DNA of 64,000 bases from Acidobacteriota bacterium (GTDB taxonomy: Bacteria > Acidobacteriota > Terriglobia > Bryobacterales > Bryobacteraceae): the NCBI GenBank assembly GCA_016185425.1, contig JACPNQ010000040.1, positions 124,001-188,000 on the forward strand, read 5' to 3'. Shown piece by piece: positions 26,660 to 36,300 of this stretch (its first letter is position 1; each line of letters opens with the position of its first letter). Below the pieces are notes generated by a model. It worked only from the letters and a program-made list of their open reading frames with translations. It did no database searches and was not told where the DNA came from. The position numbers and the translations under genes are program-made.

Positions 26660-29600
26660 GTGTGTGCGAGTCATCTTATTTTGTTGGGTTGTTGTGTCTA
26701 CGGGCAATCGATATTAGGAGTGGTCCGCGATCCGTCCGGGTTGCCCGTGCAGTCGTCGAACGTGGTGTTGACGAATTGGCGAACGGGACTGCCGGCAAAC
26801 GCTGTGACGACAGAGGATGGCGCGTATCAGTTTCTGGCGCTGCCGCCGGGGGAATACCGGCTTACGGTGACGAAGGACGGATTCGCTCCGCTGCGGCGGG
26901 ATGGAATTCTGCTGCGTGTGGGCGACAGGGTGAGCGTCGATCTTCAGTTGAAGGTGGGGGATGCTGGGCAGTCCGTGGAAGTGACGGCGGCGCCTCCGCT
27001 GTTGCAATCGGGCAAGGGCACGGTGAGCTTTGTTGTGGAGCAGAAAAAGATTGTGAATCTGCCACTGGACGGGCGGAATTTCGTGCCGCTCATTGCGTTG
27101 TCGCCGGGTGTGAACCTGCCGCCGGGGAATCTGCTGCCGCGCATCAATGGAAGCCGGCCGCGAGTGAGTGAGTACATCTATGACGGCATCAGCGTGCTGC
27201 AGCCGGAGCCGGGGCAGGTGGCATTTTATCCGGTTGTGGACGCGATTGACGAGTTCCGTGTGGAGACGAACAGTTATTCAGCGGAGTATGGCCGGTCGAA
27301 TGGCGGTGTGGTGATGGTGAGCCAAAAGGCGGGGTCGAATGATCTGCATGGCACGCTGTTCGAGTTTTTCCGGAACGAGAAGTTGAATGCGCGGAATCTA
27401 TTCGCGACCGCGGGGCCCAAGCCGAGATTTCGTAGAAACCAGTATGGTTTTGTGCTGGGCGGGCCGATTCAGAAGAGCAAGACGTTCTTCTTCGCGGACT
27501 GGCAGGGGACGCGGCTGAACACGGGCGTTGTGCGAACGAGCACAGTGCCAACGCCGGCACAGAAGCGCGGGGTGTTTTCGACGCCGGTTTTCGATCCGGC
27601 GACGACACGACTGGCGAACGGCGTTTACGCGCGCGCCGCGTTTGCGGCGAACACGATCCCGGCGAGCCGCCTCGACAGGGCGTCATTGGCGGTGATGGAT
27701 CGATACCCCGATCCGAACGTTGCGGGCGCCGTGGCGAATAACTTTCGACGAGTGGGCAACGACGACACAGCGGCGGACCAATTCGACGGACGGCTGGACC
27801 GTTATTTCGGCGCGCGGCACCGTGTGTTTGGGCGGTACTCGTTCCTGCGCGACGACAGCAGGCCGACGACTCCGCTGCCGGATGGGAGCGGGAATTTGAC
27901 GACCGGTGTGATCGGCAACATGGTGACGCGAGCGGACAGCGTTGCGGGAGAGCACACTTGGAACGTTGGGCCGACCTCATTGAACCAGCTTCGGCTTGGA
28001 TATACGCGGCGGAAGTTCAACAGAGAATCCTTACGGATGGGCCAGCCGGTAAGCCAGGCGACGCTGATTCCGAATATCAGCGTGCCGTCGTTCGCGGATG
28101 TGTTGCCGACCTACGACATTGTGGGTCTGCAGCAGTTGGGGCCGCCGGCGAGCGGGAATGCCGCGTTTACGACTTCGGTGACGCAGTTTATCGATAACTT
28201 CTCATGGGTGCGCCGAGGGCACAGCTTCAAAGTTGGAACAGACATCCGGCTGCAGACGCTGGATGTATTGCAGCCGCCGAGTCCGACGGGAAATTTTCAA
28301 TTCACAGATATTTTCACGGGCGCGTTGACGCCGGCCGGGGCGATTGCGGCGAATACGGGGAATAGCTTTGCGTCATTTCTGATCGGGCAGGTGGGGCGGT
28401 TCAGTCTGGATTCGCAGCCGGACGTGCTGAAACCGAGGGCGCGGATCGCCGAATGTTTTGCGCAGGACGATTGGCGCGTGAGCCGGCGGGTCACGCTGAA
28501 CGTAGGTGTACGGTACACACTGAATTTCCCGTCGACCGTTGTGAATGACCTGGGCGCCGCGTTCAATCTGGCGGCGCAGAAGTTGGATTACTTCGGCGTC
28601 AATGGATTCCCGCGATCGGCGCGCGAATTGGAGAAGAAGAATTTTGCCCCGCGCGTTGGCGCCGCCTATAAGATCACGGATTCGTTTGTGGCGCGCTCAG
28701 GGTACGGGATGACCTGGATTGAGCAGGCAGGTATTACGACACCGTTCACAACGCCGCTTTTCCCGTTCATTCAGCCGCTGGGGCAGCAGACGCTCGACAA
28801 TATTTATCCGGCGTTCGTGTTGTCGCATGGGCCCACGGTGCGGCCGCAAAACCCCACGCCGGACGCGGGGATGGGACAGGGCGTGTTTGGCGTGCAGAGG
28901 GACAATGGCAGCGGCTATGCGCAGCAGTGGAATTTCACGCTGCAGAAGACATTCGGCGAGAACTGGAGCGTGGAGGCCGGCTACCTGGGATCGAAACTGA
29001 CGCGGCTAGGCGTGCCGGACGTGAATCTGAACCAGTTGACGGTGGCACAGTTGGGGCTGGGGGCGCAGCTTACGCAACTGGTGACGAATCCGTATTTCGG
29101 GCAGATTCCGGCGAATACTTCGCTTGGCGGGCCGACGATTCCACGCGGACAACTTCTGCGGCCGTATCCGCGCTTCACTACGGTGTCCCTGTATCGCAAC
29201 AACATTGGACACTCGACCTATCACTCGTTCCAGTCGCGCATTGAGAAGCGCTTTTCCGGGGGATTGACCTTTACCGCTACCTATACGTTTTCGAGGCTCA
29301 TAGACGATGCGGGGGCCGTGTTCGATTCGGCGGTGCTAACCGGCCCCGTCACTAATTTCCAGGCGGCGGATAGCTTTAACAAGCGTCTGGAGAAAGACGT
29401 CTCGACGGGCAATGTTCCGCACATTGCCTCGGTGGGATTCGTGTACGAGCTGCCGCATTCGCGCGGGTGGCAGATTGCGGGGATTACGAGGATTCAGTCC
29501 GGGAGTCCGATTGCGATTACGCAGGCGACGAACTTGAACGCGTTCGCGGGGTTTGGGATTCAGCGGCCGAACCGCGTGGCCGATACAGCGTTGGCGGCCA

Positions 29601-29905
29601 ACCAGAGATCCGTAAGGCGGTGGTTCAATACGGCGGCGTTTACGCAGGCGCCGCAGTTCACGATCGGCAGCAGTTCGCGGAATCCTGTGGTTGGGCCGGA
29701 GTACAAGACGCTGGACCTGATGGTTGGGAAGACATTCGCGATGGGGGAGCGAACAAAGGCAGAATTCCGCGCGGAGGCGTTCAACGTGACGAATACGCCG
29801 CCGCTGGGGAATCCGAACGGGAGTTTCGGTAATGCGGCATTTGGCACGATTACGACGGCGCTCGATCCGAGGGTGTTTGAGTTGGCGCTTAAACTACAGT
29901 TCTGA
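26660..29905 (+). CDS. Oar-like TonB-dependent receptor 3
   Basis: 1081 residues from a GTG at 26660; no better in-frame start is seen. A short leader (HLILLGCCVYGQS) precedes the carboxypeptidase-regulatory-like domain (ILGVVRDPSGLPVQSSNVVLTN; LPPGEYRLTVTKDGFAPL). The plug follows (NLPLDGRNFVPLIALSPGV, DAIDEFRVETNSYSAEYGRSNGGVV), then a long barrel, ending ALKLQF. It is the third of its type within 15 kb and clearly divergent from the other two, so not a recent tandem copy. The XRE-type regulator begins 31 bp downstream. Confidence 0.86.
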   Translation: MCASHLILLGCCVYGQSILGVVRDPSGLPVQSSNVVLTNWRTGLPANAVTTEDGAYQFLALPPGEYRLTVTKDGFAPLRRDGILLRVGDRVSVDLQLKVGDAGQSVEVTAAPPLLQSGKGTVSFVVEQKKIVNLPLDGRNFVPLIALSPGVNLPPGNLLPRINGSRPRVSEYIYDGISVLQPEPGQVAFYPVVDAIDEFRVETNSYSAEYGRSNGGVVMVSQKAGSNDLHGTLFEFFRNEKLNARNLFATAGPKPRFRRNQYGFVLGGPIQKSKTFFFADWQGTRLNTGVVRTSTVPTPAQKRGVFSTPVFDPATTRLANGVYARAAFAANTIPASRLDRASLAVMDRYPDPNVAGAVANNFRRVGNDDTAADQFDGRLDRYFGARHRVFGRYSFLRDDSRPTTPLPDGSGNLTTGVIGNMVTRADSVAGEHTWNVGPTSLNQLRLGYTRRKFNRESLRMGQPVSQATLIPNISVPSFADVLPTYDIVGLQQLGPPASGNAAFTTSVTQFIDNFSWVRRGHSFKVGTDIRLQTLDVLQPPSPTGNFQFTDIFTGALTPAGAIAANTGNSFASFLIGQVGRFSLDSQPDVLKPRARIAECFAQDDWRVSRRVTLNVGVRYTLNFPSTVVNDLGAAFNLAAQKLDYFGVNGFPRSARELEKKNFAPRVGAAYKITDSFVARSGYGMTWIEQAGITTPFTTPLFPFIQPLGQQTLDNIYPAFVLSHGPTVRPQNPTPDAGMGQGVFGVQRDNGSGYAQQWNFTLQKTFGENWSVEAGYLGSKLTRLGVPDVNLNQLTVAQLGLGAQLTQLVTNPYFGQIPANTSLGGPTIPRGQLLRPYPRFTTVSLYRNNIGHSTYHSFQSRIEKRFSGGLTFTATYTFSRLIDDAGAVFDSAVLTGPVTNFQAADSFNKRLEKDVSTGNVPHIASVGFVYELPHSRGWQIAGITRIQSGSPIAITQATNLNAFAGFGIQRPNRVADTALAANQRSVRRWFNTAAFTQAPQFTIGSSSRNPVVGPEYKTLDLMVGKTFAMGERTKAEFRAEAFNVTNTPPLGNPNGSFGNAAFGTITTALDPRVFELALKLQF

Positions 29906-29936
29906 GCATTCGACGGCGCACGCTGAGGACGGGTAG

Positions 29937-31058
29937 ATGGAGACAAGAGTTCAGAATCAATTGGCTTCGATTCGCAAAGGCCGCGGTGTTGGCGCGGCCG
30001 ACCTGGCGGCGCGAGTGGGTGTGAGCCGGCAGACGATCTATGCGATTGAGGCGGGCTCATTTGTGCCGAACACAGAAGTGACGCTGCGGCTGGCGCGGGA
30101 GTTGGAAGTGGCGGTGGAGGAGTTGTTTTCGCTGAGCGGGGACGCGCCGGAAATACTGGAGTCTGTGGGGTCGGAAGTGCTGAGCGCGACATCGATTAAC
30201 AAAGGCCAGGCGGTGCGGGTATGCCGGGTCGGCGGGCGGTTGGTGAGTATCCCCGTGGATGGCGCGCCGGCGTATTTGCCGGAGGCGGACGGCGTGGTTT
30301 CGAAGATTGGGAAAGTGCCCGAACGCGCGGATCTGGTGGTGTTCGCGATGGACGAGGTGGCGTCGAAGAAGCTGGTGCTGGCTGGGTGCGATCCGGCGAT
30401 TGGATTGTTGTCGCGCGTTGTGGAGAAGGAGAGCGGAGTGGAGGTGGTAGCCGCGCAGGCATCGAGCCGGCTGGCGCTGCGATGGCTACAGGCGGGGAAG
30501 GTACACATCGCGGGCTCCCACCTGGAGGACCCCGAAAGCGGAGAGTTTAATCTGCCGTTTATCCGGCGCGAATTCCCGGATGAAGATTTCGCGGTGATTA
30601 CATTTGCGCGGTGGGAGGAGGGGTTTGTTGTGGCGGCGGGTAACCGGAAGGGGATTGCGAAGGCGGAGGATCTGGCGAAGAAGGGCGTGCGGTTTGTGAA
30701 CCGCGAGCAGGGATCGGGGAGCAGGGGACTATTGGACCGGCTGCTGCGAGAGGCGGGAATTGCGCCGAAGAGGATCGTTGGCTACGACAGGGTGGCGTAC
30801 GGGCACCTGGCGGCGGCGTACGCCGTGCTGGCGAATGAAGCGGACTGCTGCCTGGCGACGCGATCGGCGGCCCAGACGTTCGGGCTTTCGTTTGTGCCTT
30901 TGCAGAGCGAGCGGTACGACTTCGTGATGCGGCGTGAAACGATGGCCAGCCCGATGGCCCAAAGCTTCCTGGACGTGTTGCAACGGGCGAGTCTGCGCCG
31001 GCGGCTGGAGGTGCTTGCCGGATACGACACGGCGCAGACAGGCGCTGTGCTGGCCTAG
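29937..31058 (+). CDS. One-component regulator: XRE helix-turn-helix fused to a PBP-like sensor domain
   Basis: 373 residues. Residues about 8-62 are an XRE/Cro helix-turn-helix (ASIRKGRGVGAADLAARVGVSRQTIYAIEAG). From about 145 to the end is a periplasmic-binding-protein-like fold of the PF12727 type (LVLAGCDPAIGLLSRVVE, KVHIAGSHLEDPESGEFNL, RFVNREQGSGSRGLLDRLLREAG, VAYGHLAAAYAVLANEADCCLA). Such domains resemble molybdate-binding regulators, so it may sense molybdate or another oxyanion in the cytoplasm. The neighbourhood holds no molybdenum genes, so the ligand is uncertain. Confidence 0.8.
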   Translation: METRVQNQLASIRKGRGVGAADLAARVGVSRQTIYAIEAGSFVPNTEVTLRLARELEVAVEELFSLSGDAPEILESVGSEVLSATSINKGQAVRVCRVGGRLVSIPVDGAPAYLPEADGVVSKIGKVPERADLVVFAMDEVASKKLVLAGCDPAIGLLSRVVEKESGVEVVAAQASSRLALRWLQAGKVHIAGSHLEDPESGEFNLPFIRREFPDEDFAVITFARWEEGFVVAAGNRKGIAKAEDLAKKGVRFVNREQGSGSRGLLDRLLREAGIAPKRIVGYDRVAYGHLAAAYAVLANEADCCLATRSAAQTFGLSFVPLQSERYDFVMRRETMASPMAQSFLDVLQRASLRRRLEVLAGYDTAQTGAVLA

Positions 31059-31060
31059 GA

Positions 31061-31810
31061 TTAGCGGTAACCGCCGGCGACGGTGATGTTTTCGCCGGTA
31101 ACCCAGGCAGAGTCTTCGGATGCCAGGAAGACGGCGACACGGGCGATGTCGTCCGGTTGACCGATGCGTCCCAGCGGTGTACGAGCGATGATCTGTTGTT
31201 CGAAATCGCTGCCGATCACGCCGACGCGGCGAGTGCCTTCGGTGTCGACGCCGCCGGGCTGGATGCCGTTGACGCGGATCTTGCGGGGGGCCAATTCGAG
31301 AGCAAGCGTACGGGTAACGGTGTCGAGGGCGCCCTTGGTGGCGGAGTAGACGACCGACTGCGGGACGGGGTTGGTGCTGACTACGGAACTGATGTTGACG
31401 ATACTGCCGCCGCCGGGGCCGAACTGTTTCACGGCTTCCTGCGCGGCGAGGATGGGGCCGAGGACATTGGTGTTGAACTCGCGGTGGAACTCGGCTTCGG
31501 TGACGTTTTCGATGGGGTCAAACTGAAAAATGCCGGCATTGTTGATGAGGATGTCGAGGGTACCGTAGGTCTTCTTCGATTCGGCGAAGAGGCGGTGAAT
31601 GTCCGCCTGCCTGGCGACGTCGCCCTGGACAGCAATGGCCTTGCCGCCGTTCTTTTTGATCTCGGCGACGACCTGCTCGGCGCCTTCTTTGGCGGACGCA
31701 TAGTTGACTACGACGGCGGCCCCGGCGGCACCGAGGGCCTTGGCGATGCTGGCGCCGATGCCTTTCGACGCCCCGGTGACGATGGCGACTTTACCGTTTA
31801 ACTTGCTCAT
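31061..31810 (-). CDS. SDR-family oxidoreductase, probably ArsR-controlled
   Basis: 249 residues from the ATG at 31810, chosen for the ribosome site AAAGGAAA just upstream. It is a classical SDR: TGASKGIG at residues 12-19, NNAG in LDILINNAGIF, NISSVVS, Y-x3-K as VVYSATKGA, and the terminal ENITVAGGYR. VVVNYASAK after strand 2 suggests NADP(H), as in 3-oxoacyl-ACP reductase-like enzymes often annotated as glucose-1-dehydrogenase-like. An ArsR-family gene lies upstream on the same strand, with an inverted repeat between them. Confidence 0.88.
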   Translation of the reverse strand: MSKLNGKVAIVTGASKGIGASIAKALGAAGAAVVVNYASAKEGAEQVVAEIKKNGGKAIAVQGDVARQADIHRLFAESKKTYGTLDILINNAGIFQFDPIENVTEAEFHREFNTNVLGPILAAQEAVKQFGPGGGSIVNISSVVSTNPVPQSVVYSATKGALDTVTRTLALELAPRKIRVNGIQPGGVDTEGTRRVGVIGSDFEQQIIARTPLGRIGQPDDIARVAVFLASEDSAWVTGENITVAGGYR

Positions 31811-31878
31811 GTGTGTTTCCTTTCGGGTTGCGGCCCAGCGCTTGTTCTGGGCCGACACACGGTTAGATGGACATCAAA

Positions 31879-31905
31879 CTATCGAGATTCAAAAAGATTC
31901 GATAG
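31879..31905 (-). promoter_or_regulatory. Inverted repeat CTATCGA-N13-TCGATAG, candidate ArsR operator
   Basis: A perfect 7-bp inverted repeat at 31879-31885 and 31899-31905 lies about 70 bp upstream of the SDR start, next to the ArsR stop. The AT-rich spacer carries two GATTC copies. ArsR-type repressors usually bind such imperfect 12-2-12 or spaced palindromes over promoters, so this is a plausible site. Confidence 0.4.
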
Positions 31906-31909
31906 ACGT

Positions 31910-32203
31910 CTAAATGTCGTTGAGGCGGGCAAGGTAGGCTTTGAGGGTGCCGCGATTGAGAACGAGGTTGGCGCAGCGTCCGTCACGGATGATTTCAATG
32001 AGCCCGGCGGATTCGAGCTCTTTGAGGTGGTGGGACATGGTGGCGGCGCTGACGGTGTGATGCCCGAGGAGCTCGGCACAGGGAGTGGAGTGTTCGGCGG
32101 CGCCGATTTGTTTGAGGATCTGGTAGCGGCGGGGCTCTGCGAGGGCGCGGGAGATCCGGGCGAATTGGCGATGGGAGAGGCTGGTGGATTTGGCGGGGGC
32201 CAC
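31910..32203 (-). CDS. ArsR-family winged-helix regulator
   Basis: 97 residues if started at the GTG at 32203; longer in-frame extensions cross the neighbouring gene and have poor composition. The winged helix is complete: ISRALAEPRRYQILKQIG, CAELLGHHTVSAATMSHHLKELESAGLIEIIRDGR, then a short C-terminal helix. No CxC metal site is present in helix 3 (ELLGHHT), so it is unlikely to be an arsenic or cadmium sensor. It is first of a two-gene minus-strand unit with the SDR and is divergent from the Crp/Fnr regulator. Confidence 0.82.
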   Translation of the reverse strand: MAPAKSTSLSHRQFARISRALAEPRRYQILKQIGAAEHSTPCAELLGHHTVSAATMSHHLKELESAGLIEIIRDGRCANLVLNRGTLKAYLARLNDI

Positions 32204-32279
32204 GTATGTCAGGGTAGGACGAGAGGGGGAGAGAAGTCGAGGTGAGACCTTCTGCTGCCCTATGCTGGGAGTTCGAATT

Positions 32280-32978
32280 ATGTCGATCGCGCCGAAAATA
32301 CTCGCCGATACTTTGCGGCGCGTGCCGCTCTTCAACGATCTATCCGAGGAAGACATCTTGACAATTGCCGCGAATCTGACCGTGCGCAAGTATGACGCGG
32401 GAGACATCGTTTTCTTTGAAGGCGGCCAAGGAGGGGATCTTCTGATTGTTAAAGAGGGCAGCGTACGAATTGTGAAGGCGGCCGCGAACGGGCGGTATCA
32501 ATTGATCTCGGTGGAGCGGACAGGAAGTTCGTTGGGCGAGGTGTCTGTATTTGACGGGGGATCCTACTCGACGACGGCGATCACGGTCTCTCCCGCGGTT
32601 CTTCTTCGTCTGCGCGGGGAGTATTTCCGGAAGATCTGTTTGTCGCGTCCGGATGTTTCGCTCAAGGTTATTCGCGTATTGGGGCACCGGCTTCGGCACT
32701 TGAGAAACCTTGTCGAGCAGCTATCGTTCGCCACAGTGCGAGATCGCCTGATTGCGCACCTTTTGCAGATCGCTGAGGAGCGCGGAATCCGGGGCGGCGG
32801 CAGAATCGAGATTGCGCTAGAAGAGAACAATGAGGAACTTGCCGCGCGGCTGGGGACTGTGCGAGAACTCGTCTCCAGAAACCTGGGCCGCTTGCACGGC
32901 GAAGGACTGATTCTGATGCGCCGGCGTGCAGTTACAATTCCAGACGAAGCCGCGCTGCGCGCGGAGCTGAAGATCTAA
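32280..32978 (+). CDS. Crp/Fnr-family transcriptional regulator
   Basis: 232 residues from the ATG at 32280, with GGGAG 8 bp upstream. The N-terminal cyclic-nucleotide-binding-type beta roll (FNDLSEEDILTIAANLTVRKYDAGDIVFFEGGQGGDLLIVKEGSVRI) leads to a long dimer helix and a winged helix (ELAARLGTVRELVSRNLGRLHGEGLI). No N-terminal cysteine cluster exists, so it is not an oxygen-sensing FNR with a [4Fe-4S]; a haem (Dnr-like) or nucleotide ligand is possible. The recognition helix TVRELVSRNL matches the Fnr/Dnr type. It precedes a ferredoxin gene carrying a matching palindrome. Confidence 0.87.
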   Translation: MSIAPKILADTLRRVPLFNDLSEEDILTIAANLTVRKYDAGDIVFFEGGQGGDLLIVKEGSVRIVKAAANGRYQLISVERTGSSLGEVSVFDGGSYSTTAITVSPAVLLRLRGEYFRKICLSRPDVSLKVIRVLGHRLRHLRNLVEQLSFATVRDRLIAHLLQIAEERGIRGGGRIEIALEENNEELAARLGTVRELVSRNLGRLHGEGLILMRRRAVTIPDEAALRAELKI

Positions 32979-32995
32979 AGTGTGTTGCGGCGCGC

Positions 32996-33009
32996 GTGAC
33001 AAAAGTCAT
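32996..33009 (+). promoter_or_regulatory. Fnr/Dnr-like palindrome GTGAC-AAAA-GTCAT upstream of the ferredoxin
   Basis: TGAC at 32997-33000 and GTCA at 33005-33008 flank AAAA, matching the half-site of Fnr/Dnr-type boxes (TTGAC-N4-GTCAA). A -10-like TATTCT lies at 33032-33037; a start 7 bases later would put the palindrome centre at -41.5, the classic class II activator position. The adjacent Crp/Fnr gene is the obvious candidate binder. Confidence 0.5.
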
Positions 33010-33056
33010 CGATAACTAAATGGTTCCCGGGTATTCTGAGCTTCCGAGGAGCCATC

Positions 33057-33335
33057 ATGCCTTACGTAATTGCTGAACCCTGCATAGGAGTGAAAGACAC
33101 TGCGTGCGTAGATGCATGTCCGGTAGACGTCATTCATCCGCGGCGGGATGGGGCCGAATTTGCGACTGTTGAACAGCTATATATTTTTCCGGACGATTGC
33201 ATCGATTGTGCCGCTTGCGTTCCGGTTTGCCCTGTTTCGGCGATCTACCTGGCGGAAGACCTTCCCGAAAAATGGGCGCATTATGAACGAATCAATGCCG
33301 ATTGGTATGCGGACTACCGGAAGTCCCGGCTGTGA
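33057..33335 (+). CDS. Seven-iron-type ferredoxin
   Basis: 92 residues with GAGGAG as ribosome site at 33046-33051. The first cluster motif is C9-IGVKDTA-C16-VDA-C20-P (C-x7-C-x3-CP), the signature of the [3Fe-4S]-binding half. The second is C-IDC-AAC-VPV-CP (C-x2-C-x2-C-x3-CP) for a [4Fe-4S]. It is a cytoplasmic electron carrier similar to Thermus/Azotobacter FdI-type ferredoxins. It appears to be controlled by the upstream Crp/Fnr protein. Its 3' end overlaps the 3' end of the convergent dnaE2 by 22 bp. Confidence 0.92.
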   Translation: MPYVIAEPCIGVKDTACVDACPVDVIHPRRDGAEFATVEQLYIFPDDCIDCAACVPVCPVSAIYLAEDLPEKWAHYERINADWYADYRKSRL

Positions 33336-36300
33336 ACAGGGAGCGCCGGAGCACCGCGTTGCGGATCGAGGCGTGTCAGTTGTGCCGACCAATCCCAGAC
33401 AGTGCGCGCGACGACATGCAGCACCTGACCTTCGCGCTGCACAACGCCCCGGCAGGCCAGCAGTTTTGCGTGATAAACGGCGTCGTGGTACTTCTCATGC
33501 ACGTGCTTCCAGGCGATCAGGTTGGCGGCTCCGGTTTCATCTTCGATGGTGATGAAGATGGTGTCTTTTGCCGTCTGCGGCCGCTGACGAAATAATACGA
33601 GCCCCGCCACCAGAACGACCTTTCCCGCTTGCGTCTCTTTCAGTTCCGCAACCGTTATGACTCGTCCGGTTTTTAGACGAGAGCGCAGGAAGGTTAGCGG
33701 ATGCTCGCGCAATGTGAGTCCCGCAGCCCGATAGTCAGCCAGGACTTCCTGACTTGCCGTTGTTGCGGGCAATTCTACGTCGGGATCGTCAAACAGCCCT
33801 GCCGCGGCGAATAGCGGCGGTATCTTGGGGTCGAGCACGCTGGTCTTCCAGAGAGCCTGCCGACGCCCGGTATTCATGGAAATAAATGCATCGGCTTGCG
33901 CTAAACGATCCAGTGCCCGCCGGCCGCATCCGGCGCGTCTCGCAATCTCACTGGGCGTGTCATACCCGGAACCTCGCGCCGCCACGACTGCTCGCGCATC
34001 TTTTTCCGGCAGGCCGGACACCATGTGCAATCCCAGCCGGACGGCATGACCGGACGAGTTCTCGACCGTCTCCAGCGTGGTTTCCCAGCCGCTGTGATTC
34101 ACGTCGATTGGCCGCACTTCCACTCCGTGCTCGCGCGCGTCACGCACCAACTGCGCCGGAGCATAAAACCCCATCGGCTGACTGTTCAGCAATGCGGCAC
34201 AGAAGACATCGGGATAGTGGCATTTGATCCACGCTGAGACATACACCAGATTTGCAAAGGAGATGGCATGCGCTTCCGGGAACCCATAGGTTGCGAATCC
34301 TTTGATCTGTTTGAAGCAGCGTTCGGCGAAATCGATGGGATAGCCGTTGCTTCGCATTCCCTCAATGAATCGTTTTTCAAACGAGCCAATCGTCCCGACA
34401 TGGCGGAACGTCGCAAGCGATCGGCGCAACTCGTCGGCTTCATCGGGCGTGAAGTTCGCTCCGATGATGGCGATCTGCATGGCTTGTTCCTGAAACAGAG
34501 GAACGCCCAGAGTCTTTTCCAATACGGCTTTTAGTTCCGGGCTGGGATATTCGACAAGCTCCTTGCCTTCCCGGCGCCGGAGATAGGGGTGCACCATATC
34601 GCCCTGAATCGGGCCAGGACGGACGATGGCGACTTCGATCACAAGATCGTAAAACGTCTTCGGTTTCAGGCGGGGCAACATGCTTTGCTGGGCCCGGCTC
34701 TCCACCTGAAAGACACCGATAGAATCCGCATTCCCGAGCATCGTGTATACGGCGGGATCTTCCGGTGGAATAGTGGCGAGCGTGAGATTCTTTCCATAGT
34801 GCCGTTCCAGCAGATCGAAAGCCCGCCGAATCGCGCTCAGCATTCCCAAGCCGAGAACGTCCACCTTCATCATTCGCAGCTCGTCAATGTCGTCCTTCTC
34901 CCACTGGATAACGGTACGATCCTTCATCCTTGCGTTTTCGATGGGAACAAGTTCATCCAGGCGGCCACGCGCAATGACGAATCCGCCGACGTGCTGCGAA
35001 AGATGACGCGGGAACCCAGTCAGTTGATTCATCAATTGAACCGCCAGCTCTTTGCGTTCCGGGGAGATCTTGCCGGAGAGTTCGAGCACCTTTCCGACTT
35101 CACGAATGACGCGCCGCTTGCGATAGTGCACGACCGTGGCGGTGAGTCCGGCGCGGTCGCGTCCATATTTTTCGTAGATATGCTGGATAACCTCTTCGCG
35201 GCGCTCGTGTTCGAAATCGACGTCGATGTCGGGCGGCTCATTTCGCGCGGCGGAGATGAATCGTTCAAAGAGCAATCCGCGCGCAATCGGATCCGCCTCC
35301 GTAATGCCGAGACAGTAGCAGACGATCGAGTTTGCCGCCGACCCCCGGCCTTGGCATAAAATTTTCTCGTTTTTCGCGAACTTCACAAGTTCATGAACAG
35401 TGAGGAAGTAGGGGGCATACTCACACGCGGCGATTAGTTTCAGCTCATGGTCAATCTGTTTGAAAACCGCTCCCAAACCCTCCTTGGGATAGCGGTCCTT
35501 GGCTCCCTCGAAAGCGCGGGCTTTCAAATCCTCGAAGGCCGACATGCCCGGGGTGACAATCTCTTCCGGGTATTCGTAGCGAAGCTCATCCATTGAAAAA
35601 CGGCATCGATCCGCGATTTCGATGGTTGCTTCCAGCGCGTCCGGCCATTCGGAGAAGAGTTGCGCCATCGTCCGGGGCGGCTTCAAGTGGCGTTCGGCGT
35701 TAGCATCCAGGCGAAATCCCGCTTCGGCCAACGTGCACTTTTCGCGAATGCAGGTGACCACATCCTGAAGCATCTTCCGTGCGGGATCGTGATAAAGAAC
35801 ATCATTTGTAGCGGCGACAGGGATTGCCGAAGACCGTGCGAAACGGCCCACAGTACGAATCCACTGCTTGTCATCACCGCGACAGGAGTGCGTCAGCGCC
35901 AGGTGGACGCTGCCGCGAAACAGATCGGCGCAGCGCTGAATGTGCGTCCGTACGGGTTCGCTAAGAACCTGTGGAAAGGGAAGAATGAAATGCTGGCCCT
36001 CCGCATGTTTCACAACATCGGCGAGTTCAAGGAAGCATTCCCCCTTCGCCGCCCGGCGCCGGCCCAGTGTCAACAACTGCGTTAGATTCCCGTATGCCCG
36101 GCGATTGGCGGGATAGCAGAGAAGGCTCTGCCCGTTCGTAAGATCCAGGCGGCATCCGACAATGAAGCGGGTGTGGCAATTTTCTATTTTCTTCCGCGCG
36201 GAATGCGCCAGCACAATGCCGGAGAGCGTGTTGCGATCGGTCAAGGCAATCGCATAGTGATTGTATTCGTTTGCTGCATTCACCAGCTCCTGGGGATGCG

